DNA from: Lachnospiraceae bacterium | GTDB taxonomy: Bacteria; Bacillota; Clostridia; Lachnospirales; Lachnospiraceae | DNA: 57,583 bases | NCBI GenBank assembly: GCA_017962105.1 | Contig: JAGCVY010000077.1 | Span: 1-57,583 of the forward strand | Reading direction: 5' to 3' | Shown: in pieces, positions 1 through 7,320 of the stretch | Layout: every line of letters starts with the position of its first letter | Position numbering within the stretch: position 1 is the first letter of the stretch | Translations under genes and position numbers: made by a program | The notes under the pieces: model-generated | The model's input: the letters and a program-made list of their open reading frames with translations, nothing else | The model's database searches: none | What the model was told of the DNA's origin: nothing

Positions 1-570
1 CTCGCCGGTCCTGCGGATTTTCTCAGGGGCCGTGATTTTCCCGAGGATCGGAACCCCCTTGGTCATCCCCTCGAGAAACTCCTCGGTGATGGGCTTATCC
101 ACCGTGACCACATACTCCTTCTCATGACGGTCACCCGCCTTGGCAATGCGGTATGCAAGATCGCCGTTGTTGGTGAGAAGGATCAGACCGCTGGAGTTCT
201 TGTCGAGGCGCCCGATCGTGTAGATGCGTTTCCCGTAGTGCAGAAAGTCAATGATGTTATCGGGATTGCTGCGGTCCGAGGTGCACTCGATACCCTTCGG
301 TTTGTAGCATGCAAGCAGAATGTCCTCCTGCTCCTTCGCTGCTTCCTGCCCGGCAACCACCACCTTCTGTCCCGGCATCACGCGGTCTCCCGCATGCGCA
401 ACCACGCCGTCGATGGTAACCTGCCCGGCTTCCACCAGACGGTCCGCCTCGCGGCGCGAGCAGATACCAGCCTCCCCGAGATATTTATTGATTCGTACTC
501 CCTCGGCCGCAATGCCGGAAGCGGCGGAGTCTGCGGGATTTGTTTTTCTGTTTTTACCGGTTTCTGTCAT
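1..570 (-). CDS. rluF: 23S rRNA pseudouridine synthase, RluF-like (3' part cut by window)
   Basis: Isomerises a uridine of 23S rRNA to pseudouridine. Only the first 190 residues are inside the window. An S4 RNA-binding domain covers about residues 26-60, with the typical CSRREADRLVE signature. The catalytic motif GRLDKNSSGL (Asp123) follows. The stretch HEKEYVVTVDKPITEEF after residue 149 resembles RluF more than RluB or RsuA. The start is ATG at 570, preceded by GGGAG at a normal distance. The N-terminal 25 residues are a charged, Ala-rich extension. It is monocistronic on the minus strand behind its own promoter at 637-665. RluF rather than a generic RsuA-family member is a judgement from partial sequence. 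Confidence 0.88.
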   Translation of the reverse strand, partial: MTETGKNRKTNPADSAASGIAAEGVRINKYLGEAGICSRREADRLVEAGQVTIDGVVAHAGDRVMPGQKVVVAGQEAAKEQEDILLACYKPKGIECTSDRSNPDNIIDFLHYGKRIYTIGRLDKNSSGLILLTNNGDLAYRIAKAGDRHEKEYVVTVDKPITEEFLEGMTKGVPILGKITAPEKIRRTGE

Positions 571-636
571 ATTGTCTGTCTCCCGACTGTCAACCAAATT
601 ATTCATGGATTCTTTTCAAATGCCCATAGTCGATTT

Positions 637-665
637 ATTTTACCATGTCTCCGTCGTTTTCACAA
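637..665 (-). promoter_or_regulatory. Sigma-A promoter of rluF
   Basis: On the minus strand TTGTGA (660-665) is separated by exactly 17 nt from TAAAAT (637-642), about 67 nt upstream of the rluF start codon. It lies just downstream of a terminator hairpin, consistent with an independent transcription unit. Confidence 0.65.
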
Positions 666-680
666 GTTTTTTCAAAATCA

Positions 681-718
681 AAAAAACGGGCTGAATCCTG
701 CATATAGACTTCAGCCCG
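681..718 (-). terminator. Rho-independent terminator upstream of rluF
   Basis: Perfect 9-bp stem CGGGCTGAA (687-695) / TTCAGCCCG (710-718) followed on the minus strand by six T residues (681-686). It insulates rluF from ssrA read-through. It is the second hairpin after ssrA. Confidence 0.75.
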
Positions 719-856
719 CTCATTTTCCGTATTCTGTTTTTTCCCTTGAAAAATGCTTCCGAACATATCCTTTAACGCTGTTCCTGTGAGAATGCATCCA
801 CTGTTTTGCACACTGTCACATATTCCAAAAAAGTCAATATCATTCACCTTTAAAAG

Positions 857-899
857 TAAAAATATTCGGGATGCCGGGGCAATTTTGCCCGGAACCCCG
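857..899 (-). terminator. ssrA terminator
   Basis: GC-rich interrupted hairpin centred on GGGCAAAATTGCCC with outer CGGG/CCCG pairing, followed on the minus strand by AATATTTTTAC. It begins about 17 nt after the 3' end of tmRNA. Confidence 0.65.
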
Positions 900-915
900 A
901 AAAATAATGTCCGTA

Positions 916-1269
916 TGGACCTGAGGGGAGTCGAACCCCTGTCCGAATGCCCATTCATTGCAGTTTCTCCCATTACAGACCACCGATCCGGCTTGCGCCC
1001 GTTCCCTCCTCCGTGCGCCGATGATCGGGCTCACGGACTCAGTAGCTTCATGATACGCCCACGCGGGCAAAGCTTATCGCGTGTCGTTTCCCGCGTAGAT
1101 GATGCCGGTTGACCGTTGCGCGGGTGCCGCGGGCCGACAGCTGCCTAATTAGGCAGCAAGTGCAAAACTATTGTCTGCGTTTATATTTAGGTTTTCCGGT
1201 TATTTACATGGTCCGGTACATGAATGGCTTCCACAACTTCAAAACACCCGTCGAAACCGGTACAAGCCC
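916..1269 (-). ncRNA. ssrA: tmRNA (ssrA)
   Basis: Rescues stalled ribosomes and tags nascent proteins. The tRNA-like 3' end has a T-arm with loop TTCGACT in a 5-bp AGGGG/CCCCT stem. The 3' acceptor strand CAGGTCC plus discriminator A (916) pairs with the 5' strand GGGCTTG at 1263-1269. CCA is not encoded. The conserved CCGGTTTCGACGGG follows the 5' end. The tag reading frame, 1178 down to 1149, encodes ADNSFALAA then TAA, preceded by the usual AAAC before the GCA resume codon. The inferred mature length is 354 nt, normal for a one-piece tmRNA. The ends are set by acceptor pairing, not by experiment. Confidence 0.95.
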
Positions 1270-1301
1270 GGAAAACAAGGGCAATCTCAGATTGCCTGCA
1301 C

Positions 1302-1330
1302 AATATACCGCGTTTTCGCTGCAAAGTCAA
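1302..1330 (-). promoter_or_regulatory. ssrA promoter
   Basis: Near-consensus sigma-A promoter on the minus strand: TTGACT (1325-1330), 17-nt spacer, TATATT (1302-1307). Between the predicted start and the mature tmRNA end lies a 7-bp hairpin GCAATCT-C-AGATTGC (1281-1295), probably in the pre-tmRNA leader removed by RNase P. Confidence 0.85.
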
Positions 1331-1345
1331 GTGGTATTCCTCTTT

Positions 1346-1559
1346 CTACCACGGCTTGATCTTCTTCGGCTCGGCAAGTCTTTCGCGGCAATTTGCACAG
1401 ATTGTCACGCGGGCATCATTCTCATACCCGCAGGAGGGACATTTCCTCTTCAGCCAGCCATTGCAGTTTATGCAGACCACTGCATCCGGAGAATTCCCCG
1501 CACTGCTCACACACAACGGCATACTCCGGATTCTCAAAATCACATCTCGGGCAGCGCAT
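1346..1559 (-). pseudogene. Decayed, internally deleted copy of the adjacent zinc-ribbon gene (frameshifted)
   Basis: ATG at 1559 opens MRCPRCDFENPEYAVVCEQ, nearly identical to the N terminus of the neighbouring 392-residue zinc-ribbon protein, but this frame stops soon after. From a GGGG run (minus strand, + positions 1496-1499) the +1 frame continues with two zinc-ribbon halves (CINC, CPSC, CANC) and ends KKIKPW, which matches the C terminus of the same neighbour (KKTK). Removing one G restores an open frame of about 70 residues with two ribbons. The simplest reading is a duplicated gene that lost its middle and then frameshifted. A single-base sequencing error in the homopolymer is possible, in which case it is a small intact protein. 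Confidence 0.7.
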
Positions 1560-1595
1560 GGTTCCGTCCTTTCCCCCTGAGATTACTTCTCCCGG

Positions 1596-2774
1596 TTATT
1601 TCGTTTTCTTCGGTTTGGAAAGCCGCACTCCGCACTTGGCACAGATGGTTACTCCTGGAAGATTCTCAAAACCGCAGGAGGGACATTTTTTCTTGATGTA
1701 CCCGCGGCATTTTACGCAGATGGTGGCCCCCGGCTCGTTCACATATCCGCATTCGCAGTATCTGCTTTTCGGAGACCTGTGGGTAACGCCGATCCGGAGA
1801 GGTGACCCGCAGTTTCTGCAGGATGTTACTCCCGGAGGATTCTCGGTCCAGCAGGTAAGGCAGCGGGTTTTTCCCCGGGTAACGCCGGCGGCGGTTCCCC
1901 GAAGCTTCGACTGTTCGATCCGCTCCTGTTCCTCCTGTTTTGCGCGTTCCTCTTCTTTCAGGTCCATCTGACCGTTGTTGAAGATGTAATGGAAGGTATC
2001 CGTCCAAAAGCCGCCCCCACCTCTGTTACTATCCGGATCATAGACACCCCCGACCCTGGGAACCAGCCCGCAGACCGGACAGGTCATAGTATTCCACGGC
2101 ACCGAAGTACCACAGCCCTGGCACTGGATCGTTTGGGACCGCAGCTCCTTAAAGACATCATAACCGGCCTCTCTGTTCCTGCGTTTCTTATTCTTCGACT
2201 GCAAAGGGACCCCGCAGGATTCACAGGAAGTGGCAGTGCTCGGATTATCATGCCAGCAGCTTCGGCATCGTATCTTCCCATTCGGAACCGGATTGTTGGG
2301 GGTTCTGTTGGGGACAACCTTCGGTATGATCGCTTGTGCCGGAGTCCCTTCCACCGGTTCCTCCTCGGGCATGTCACGCCGCAGCGGAAAGCCGCAGAAT
2401 TCACAGGAAAATGCATCCTCCGGATTATCATGCCAGCACTTACGGCACCGGACCATCCCGTTCGGCACCGGATTGTCCGGGGTTTGGTTCGGCATTACCT
2501 TCGGCAGCAGGTCCTCCCTGGTAGGAGTCGTGTAATCCCCCTCCGCCTCGGGATACGGAACATACCCTAACGGCATACCGCAGACTTCACAAAACTCATT
2601 TTCGGCCGGATTGGAGTGCCAGCAATACGCACAGCGGATCCGTTTTTCCGTGTTCGGATCAAGGATCGGTTCCGTGGTCTTCGCAAGCGGGTCCTCTTTG
2701 GGAAGAAATTCCCCGCAGTGTTCGCAAACGACAGCATAAGCCGGATTTTCCGTACCGCATTTCGGGCAGCGCAT
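1596..2774 (-). CDS. Multi-zinc-ribbon protein of unknown function
   Basis: 392 residues that are almost entirely a string of eight short zinc ribbons of the CxxC...CxxC type. They lie at about residues 3-20, 48-65, 110-127, 170-187, 218-235, 305-322, 340-356 and 364-381. The seventh has a compressed first knuckle (CEC). Ribbons three and four sit in a duplicated module: both are preceded by a PKV-P-N-TP-NPVPNG linker and carry CWHDNP. A charged helix (about 270-295, rich in K, E and Q) separates the last three. There are no membrane segments. SD GGAGAG and an extended -10 lie upstream. Such proteins may bind partners or RNA, but no function is assigned. The last ribbons are the source of the decayed copy downstream. 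Confidence 0.8.
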   Translation of the reverse strand: MRCPKCGTENPAYAVVCEHCGEFLPKEDPLAKTTEPILDPNTEKRIRCAYCWHSNPAENEFCEVCGMPLGYVPYPEAEGDYTTPTREDLLPKVMPNQTPDNPVPNGMVRCRKCWHDNPEDAFSCEFCGFPLRRDMPEEEPVEGTPAQAIIPKVVPNRTPNNPVPNGKIRCRSCWHDNPSTATSCESCGVPLQSKNKKRRNREAGYDVFKELRSQTIQCQGCGTSVPWNTMTCPVCGLVPRVGGVYDPDSNRGGGGFWTDTFHYIFNNGQMDLKEEERAKQEEQERIEQSKLRGTAAGVTRGKTRCLTCWTENPPGVTSCRNCGSPLRIGVTHRSPKSRYCECGYVNEPGATICVKCRGYIKKKCPSCGFENLPGVTICAKCGVRLSKPKKTK

Positions 2775-2814
2775 GGCTCTCTCCTTTCTGACTGAGAATC
2801 ATCGTATTGTAGGG

Positions 2815-2823
2815 ATTATATCA
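2815..2823 (-). promoter_or_regulatory. Extended -10 promoter of the zinc-ribbon gene
   Basis: TGATATAAT on the minus strand, with TATAAT at 2815-2820, is an extended -10 located 40 nt before the start codon and overlapping the stop codon of the upstream membrane-protein gene. No good -35 box was found. Confidence 0.5.
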
Positions 2824-3813
2824 CGAAGACGCCTCGGTGTCAATGTGATTTACCATCATTTCTCCTGGCCGGTACTTTTCCAGTTCGGCAAGCATTAGCC
2901 TGATCAGTTTCCTCTCTCCGAGGATCAGCACTAAAATAAAAGCCAGCAGCGGGACCGTCAAAGCAATGCTTACCAGCCACATCTCCGTGATTCCCTCTGC
3001 GATTCCGATCATTGCAGCATAAAAGCGTGCTCTATGCTCATGCTTCGCTCTCTCCGTCTCATCTTCATCCTCCCAGTCTTCCATCTCAACGTCAATCTGT
3101 TTATTCCATTTTGACGTCGTTCCGTAGCCTGTGGCAACGGCAATCGCCGCGACCATAAGGACATACAGGGCAAGGAGCACGGAGAGCTTACGGCACAGTT
3201 TTTTCCATGCAGAGGACAGATCACCGCTGTACCCTTCCGTAAAATGAGCCATGGCCGACCAATAGGTTCTCACGGCGTACACATTCAGGACAAAGATTGT
3301 GATCATAAAGATCAACAGCCACCCCGACCATTGTCCGGAGACGAACGGCATCCGGGAGATGATGGCCGAGACCAGGATCACAACGGAAAGCAGCAACAGG
3401 ATCACCGGTGTCCGAAATCGTCTGTCGCATACGATCAGGCTCAAAAAACGGTCGATGTAGACACAATCCGTTATTATCATCAGGACGATGACTGCATACC
3501 AGGCCCAGTTCTGTAGATATGCAAAGGGAAAGAACACGATTACTGACACGGCGATCGCTGCCATGATGATCTCGAGAATGACCGGACTCTTTGTCAGAAC
3601 CTGACGGGCCACGGCGGCCCCTCTTTGCTTCTGCTCCTCATCGGACAATTCCGGTTTGGCTTCCGCTTCCCTTTCGCGCTCACGAACTCCCGCCCGCAGC
3701 TGCCGGATCATCACGACAAGGCCGGCCAACGCTGCGAGGCCCAATACCACAGTGAGAACGATCGGCAGCATCGTGTCGTTTCCCGCAGTACCCGCTAAAA
3801 TTTCGATATTCAT
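2821..3813 (-). CDS. Polytopic membrane protein, function unknown
   Basis: 330 residues with about seven predicted hydrophobic segments, near 16-36, 78-98, 104-122, 137-155, 164-182, 210-228 and 268-298. A charged cytoplasmic-type loop, REREREAEAKPELSDEEQK, lies at 45-63. An acidic stretch, DVEMEDWEDEDETER, lies around 241-255. I do not recognise the family. The start ATG at 3813 follows a strong AAAGGAGG SD. A terminator-like hairpin lies only 25 nt upstream of the start, with a promoter above it, so expression may be attenuated. It is transcribed in the same direction as the fab operon but apparently separately. Confidence 0.8.
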   Translation of the reverse strand: MNIEILAGTAGNDTMLPIVLTVVLGLAALAGLVVMIRQLRAGVREREREAEAKPELSDEEQKQRGAAVARQVLTKSPVILEIIMAAIAVSVIVFFPFAYLQNWAWYAVIVLMIITDCVYIDRFLSLIVCDRRFRTPVILLLLSVVILVSAIISRMPFVSGQWSGWLLIFMITIFVLNVYAVRTYWSAMAHFTEGYSGDLSSAWKKLCRKLSVLLALYVLMVAAIAVATGYGTTSKWNKQIDVEMEDWEDEDETERAKHEHRARFYAAMIGIAEGITEMWLVSIALTVPLLAFILVLILGERKLIRLMLAELEKYRPGEMMVNHIDTEASS

Positions 3814-3832
3814 ACCGTCCTCCTTTGATACG

Positions 3833-3870
3833 AAAAATGCCTCCCGGTATCAAGGATGATACAAGGAGGC
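3833..3870 (-). terminator. Terminator of the fab/acc operon, doubling as leader hairpin
   Basis: Minus-strand hairpin with arms GCCTCC/GGAGGC and inner GTATC/GATAC (3839-3870), followed by ATTTTTC. It lies about 115 nt after the acyl-CoA synthetase stop codon. It also falls inside the probable leader of the next gene, because a promoter lies upstream of it at 3932-3960. Confidence 0.7.
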
Positions 3871-3931
3871 CTGTAGTCATTATTTTTCTTTCTTACGGTC
3901 TTCTCTGTTTTCCCTACACCCCACGGTTGTT

Positions 3932-3960
3932 ATTTTACCATGATTCACGGGAAAAAGCAA
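3932..3960 (-). promoter_or_regulatory. Promoter upstream of the membrane-protein gene
   Basis: Minus strand TTGCTT (3955-3960), 17-nt spacer, TAAAAT (3932-3937). A transcript from here would have a leader of about 110 nt that includes the terminator-like hairpin at 3839-3870 before reaching the SD of the 330-residue membrane protein. Confidence 0.6.
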
Positions 3961-3985
3961 CTTTCGGACAGATTCGGATCCTTTC

Positions 3986-5653
3986 CTACCGGCATTTGGA
4001 GGCAGCCGCTGCATCCGCTTCCCGGATTGCCGCCCGGTTGATCTTACCGTTGGAAGTATGGGGAAGGGAGTCCACGTAAGCAATGATCCGGGGATATTTG
4101 TAGATTGCGCCGTGGGTTTTCACAAACTCCTGAAGCTCCGTTGTGAGGGCGGGATCCCCGGTGTAACCGTCGCGTAAAACGATGCTCGCTTTCACAACCA
4201 TTCCGCGGGTTTTGGACGGATATCCGGTCACGGCGCAGGAGGCTACCGAGGGATGCTGCAGAAGAAGGTCCTCCACTTCCGACGGACCGATCCGGTATCC
4301 GCTTGATTTTATGACGTCGTCGGTTCTTCCGACGAAGAAGAAGTGTCCGGCACCGTCGCGTCTTGCCCGGTCGCCGGTGTGGTAGATGCCGCCTCGCCAG
4401 GCCTCTTCATACCGCCCGGTATCGTTTAAGTACCCGCAGAACACGCCGATCGGGCGCTTTCCGTTCCTAGGCAGGATGACAAGCTCCCCCTCCTCCCCTG
4501 CGGGCACAGGTTCGCAGGTCTCGTTGACCACGGCAATATCATACAGCGGGGAGGCTTTCCCGATGGAACCGGGAACCGGAACATCCCCTGCCGGCGTACA
4601 GATCTGAAGCGCCGTCTCGGTCTGCCCGAACCCGTCCCGGACCGTCACTCCGGTTGCCTCCGCGAACTTCCCTGCCACCGATTCCGGCATCGGTTCCCCT
4701 GCGGTGGTTGCACACTTTAAGTGTGACCAGTCATAGTCCGACAGATCCTCCAGAACAAGATACTTGTAGATTGTGGGCGGTGCGCAGAAAGTGTTGACCT
4801 TATATGCCGTGAGCAGTGCAAGAAACTCCCCTGCATAAAACCGGTCGTAGTCATACACAAGGATCCGTGCGCCGAGGAACCACTGGCCGTACAGCTTTCC
4901 CCACGCAGTTTTCGCCCATCCGGAATCCGCCACCGTGAGGTGCAGGTCTCCGTCCTCAATCCCATGCCACCGCTTCGCCGTGTAGATGTGCGCGATCGGA
5001 TAGGACCAGTCGTGGATCACGGCCTTCGGCGTGCCGTCCGTGCCCGACGTAAAATAGTAAAGCATCGGATCGGCGGCGTCCGTCTGCACCCGCTTCCACT
5101 CCGTTTGATCCGCGGAGGCCTGTGTCATCAACTCATCCCAAAACAGGAAGCCGTCATATTTCTCCCCGACGGAAATGACGGCAATCTCCCGCCTGTTCGC
5201 TGCCTCCTCCACCTTCTCGCAGATGTGCTCGGACCGGACGCAGATGACGGCTTTCACATCCGCGGTTTTGATCCTCTCGGCGATGTCCTCCGCGGACACC
5301 ATATGGGAAGTGGGAACCGCGATCGCCCCGAGCTTGTGAAGCGCAAGCATCGAGATCCAAAACTCGTACCGGCGCTTCAAAAGAAGCATCACTGCGGTTC
5401 CCCGCCCGATCCCGAGTTCGGAAAATGCCTTCGCTGCCGTGTCGGACAACCGCTTCAGATCGCCGAAGGAAAACCTTGTAAAGGTCCCGTCCAAAGCGAT
5501 GTGAACCATCGCCGGCTTATCCGAACATTCCTCCGCAAACCGGTCGATGACATCATACGCAAAATTAAAATGAGGAGGGACCTGCGTCTCAATCCTCATT
5601 ACGGTTCCGTCTTCAGAAAGAATTTCGTGATAATACTCCTTGTAGAAGTCCAT
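3986..5653 (-). CDS. AMP-forming acyl-CoA synthetase (medium-chain/acetyl-CoA synthetase-like)
   Basis: Activates a carboxylic acid through an acyl-adenylate to its CoA thioester. 555 residues from ATG 5653, chosen because GGGAG precedes it; an upstream ATG at 5692 has no SD. The adenylation core motif FTSGTDGTPKA is present, then GFGQTET, then the hinge TGDRARRDGAGHFFFVGRTDD. The C-terminal catalytic lysine lies in SNGKINR. The overall pattern fits the AcsM/Acs side of the ANL superfamily rather than long-chain FadD. It follows accA by 77 nt with no terminator between, so it is probably the last gene of the fatty-acid operon. The substrate cannot be read from the sequence. It might recycle or supply short acyl groups for priming. 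Confidence 0.85.
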   Translation of the reverse strand: MDFYKEYYHEILSEDGTVMRIETQVPPHFNFAYDVIDRFAEECSDKPAMVHIALDGTFTRFSFGDLKRLSDTAAKAFSELGIGRGTAVMLLLKRRYEFWISMLALHKLGAIAVPTSHMVSAEDIAERIKTADVKAVICVRSEHICEKVEEAANRREIAVISVGEKYDGFLFWDELMTQASADQTEWKRVQTDAADPMLYYFTSGTDGTPKAVIHDWSYPIAHIYTAKRWHGIEDGDLHLTVADSGWAKTAWGKLYGQWFLGARILVYDYDRFYAGEFLALLTAYKVNTFCAPPTIYKYLVLEDLSDYDWSHLKCATTAGEPMPESVAGKFAEATGVTVRDGFGQTETALQICTPAGDVPVPGSIGKASPLYDIAVVNETCEPVPAGEEGELVILPRNGKRPIGVFCGYLNDTGRYEEAWRGGIYHTGDRARRDGAGHFFFVGRTDDVIKSSGYRIGPSEVEDLLLQHPSVASCAVTGYPSKTRGMVVKASIVLRDGYTGDPALTTELQEFVKTHGAIYKYPRIIAYVDSLPHTSNGKINRAAIREADAAAASKCR

Positions 5654-5730
5654 ATTCCGATTCTCCCGTGTACTCTGTGTCGAAGCCCCCATAGGAGGCT
5701 GAAATCATTTATCCCGATCGGGGACACCCG

Positions 5731-6486
5731 TCAATACCCGGCGGTCCGAAACTTCCGGTACCGGGTCTCCAGCAGTTCGGTGAAGGTCATTTTCCGAAGT
5801 TCCGTCAGCTCCGCGGTGATATCCGCCGCCAGTGCCTTCGGATCGCCGGCTTTGCAGATTCGGTCGATCAGCTGAAGCCTCCGCAGTTTCGGCGCCGTCA
5901 GTGCAAGCGCCTCGGCTGCCTCGTTGGCCCGTGCGGTATCCTTCCAAAGGATGTTGGCACAGCTCTCCGGTGAAACGACGCTTAAGTACGCATCCTCCAT
6001 CATCCAGATGCGGTCGGAATGGCAAAGAGCAAGCGCCCCGCCGCTTCCGCCTTCCCCGAGGATCACCGACAAGATCGGTGTCCGCAGGGTGGACATCTTC
6101 GCCAGGTTGTCCGCGATCGCCCGTCCCTGTCCGTGCTCTTCCGCGTCGACTCCGCAAAATGCCCCCGCCGTGTCCACAAGACAGACGACAGGTCTGCGAA
6201 ATTTCTCCGCCTGCTGCATGAGACGGAGCGCCTTGCGGTATCCTTCCGGATGAGCGCTTCCGAAGTTGTGCCGGATCCGCTCCTCCGTTGTCTTTCCCTT
6301 TTCCAGGGCGATCAGGGTGACCGGGATCTTTCCGATCGTTCCGATCCCTCCGATGACTGCGGCATCATCCCCGCAGAGCCGGTCTCCGTGAAGTTCCATA
6401 AAGTCAGGGGCCAGTTTTGCGATATAATCCGATGCAGTCAGCCGACCTTCCCTATGGGCCGCCGTCACAATATCATAATCCGCCAT
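5731..6486 (-). CDS. accA: Acetyl-CoA carboxylase carboxyltransferase subunit alpha
   Basis: With AccD, transfers the carboxyl group from biotin to acetyl-CoA, giving malonyl-CoA. 251 residues, compact as in Clostridia. It shows the crotonase-like carboxyltransferase signatures LVDTAGAFCG and ILGEGGSGGALAL, the latter forming the oxyanion-hole region. The start follows the accD stop by 3 nt, so the two are translationally coupled. It is part of the operon acpP through accA on the minus strand. Confidence 0.97.
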   Translation of the reverse strand: MADYDIVTAAHREGRLTASDYIAKLAPDFMELHGDRLCGDDAAVIGGIGTIGKIPVTLIALEKGKTTEERIRHNFGSAHPEGYRKALRLMQQAEKFRRPVVCLVDTAGAFCGVDAEEHGQGRAIADNLAKMSTLRTPILSVILGEGGSGGALALCHSDRIWMMEDAYLSVVSPESCANILWKDTARANEAAEALALTAPKLRRLQLIDRICKAGDPKALAADITAELTELRKMTFTELLETRYRKFRTAGY

Positions 6487-6489
6487 GTT

Positions 6490-7320
6490 TCACTCCGTAT
6501 GCCACCCAATGAGTTTTGCGATGCATTCCCTCTGTTCCCTCCGGGGCACGATGGCATCGATGAACCCGCACCGCTGCACCTGCTCCGCCCTTTGAAAGTC
6601 CTTGGGAAGCGCCTGGTTTAAGCTCTTTTCAATGACTCTCGGCCCCGCAAACCCGACTCTGGCACCGGGCTCCGCCAAAGTGATATCCCCAAGCATCGCG
6701 AAGCTTGCGTCCACGCCTCCCGTCGTCGGGTCCGTGAGCAGTACGATGTACAGATTACCGCCGTCCGAGTGTCTCTTCACCGCCGCCGACACCTTCGACA
6801 TCTGCAGCAGGGAGAACATTCCCTCCTGCATTCTCGCGCCGCCGGACACGGTGACGCCGATGACCGGCAGATGCCGTTCCGTCGCGTACTCAAACAGCCT
6901 TGTGATCTTCTCCCCGACCACGGTTCCCATAGACCCCATCATGAAGTTGGCATCCATGGCAAAGATGCAGACCGGATGGCCGTCGACAGCCGCTGTTCCG
7001 CACACGACAGCCTCGTTTTCCCTGCTGTTCGCCCGGGCCGTCTCCAGCTTCTCGTCGTAGTGAGGAAACGCCAGTATATTCCGGGAAATCAGATCCCTGT
7101 CGTGCTCCACAAAGCTTCTCCGGTCGGTGAGCAGGAGAATACGGCGTCTGGCTCGGACCGTGATATACCGTCCGCAGGCCGGGCACACAAAGTACTCCCT
7201 GCGAAGCCTTGCCACCGACAGCTGCCGCCCGCAGCCCTTGCAGACGATGTGCCTGCCGAACCGCATGCCGCTCTTCTCCGGCGCGTTGTTCGCTTTTAAG
7301 AAAAACGAGCGAAGATTCAT
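6490..7320 (-). CDS. accD: Acetyl-CoA carboxylase carboxyltransferase subunit beta
   Basis: 276 residues. The N-terminal zinc finger is Cys27/Cys30 and Cys46/Cys49 (VCKGC...VCPAC). The carboxyltransferase core follows, with VSGGARMQEG and TDPTTGGVDASFAMLGD. The start codon overlaps the accC stop in an ATGA arrangement. It forms the alpha2-beta2 carboxyltransferase with AccA. Confidence 0.97.
   Translation of the reverse strand: MNLRSFFLKANNAPEKSGMRFGRHIVCKGCGRQLSVARLRREYFVCPACGRYITVRARRRILLLTDRRSFVEHDRDLISRNILAFPHYDEKLETARANSRENEAVVCGTAAVDGHPVCIFAMDANFMMGSMGTVVGEKITRLFEYATERHLPVIGVTVSGGARMQEGMFSLLQMSKVSAAVKRHSDGGNLYIVLLTDPTTGGVDASFAMLGDITLAEPGARVGFAGPRVIEKSLNQALPKDFQRAEQVQRCGFIDAIVPRREQRECIAKLIGWHTE

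Larger units (their letters stand above)
571..915. other. Intergenic stretch between rluF and ssrA
   Basis: This 345-nt gap has no convincing gene. Reading the minus strand from ssrA it contains the tmRNA terminator (857-899), about 140 nt without recognisable content, a second terminator-like hairpin (681-718), and then the rluF promoter and leader. One copy of the dispersed octamer (CATTTTCC, 721-728) sits immediately beside the second hairpin. Confidence 0.6.

Noticed and set aside
124-789. Plus-strand open frames at the window start
   Set aside because: They run opposite rluF and through intergenic DNA without SD or recognisable protein features.
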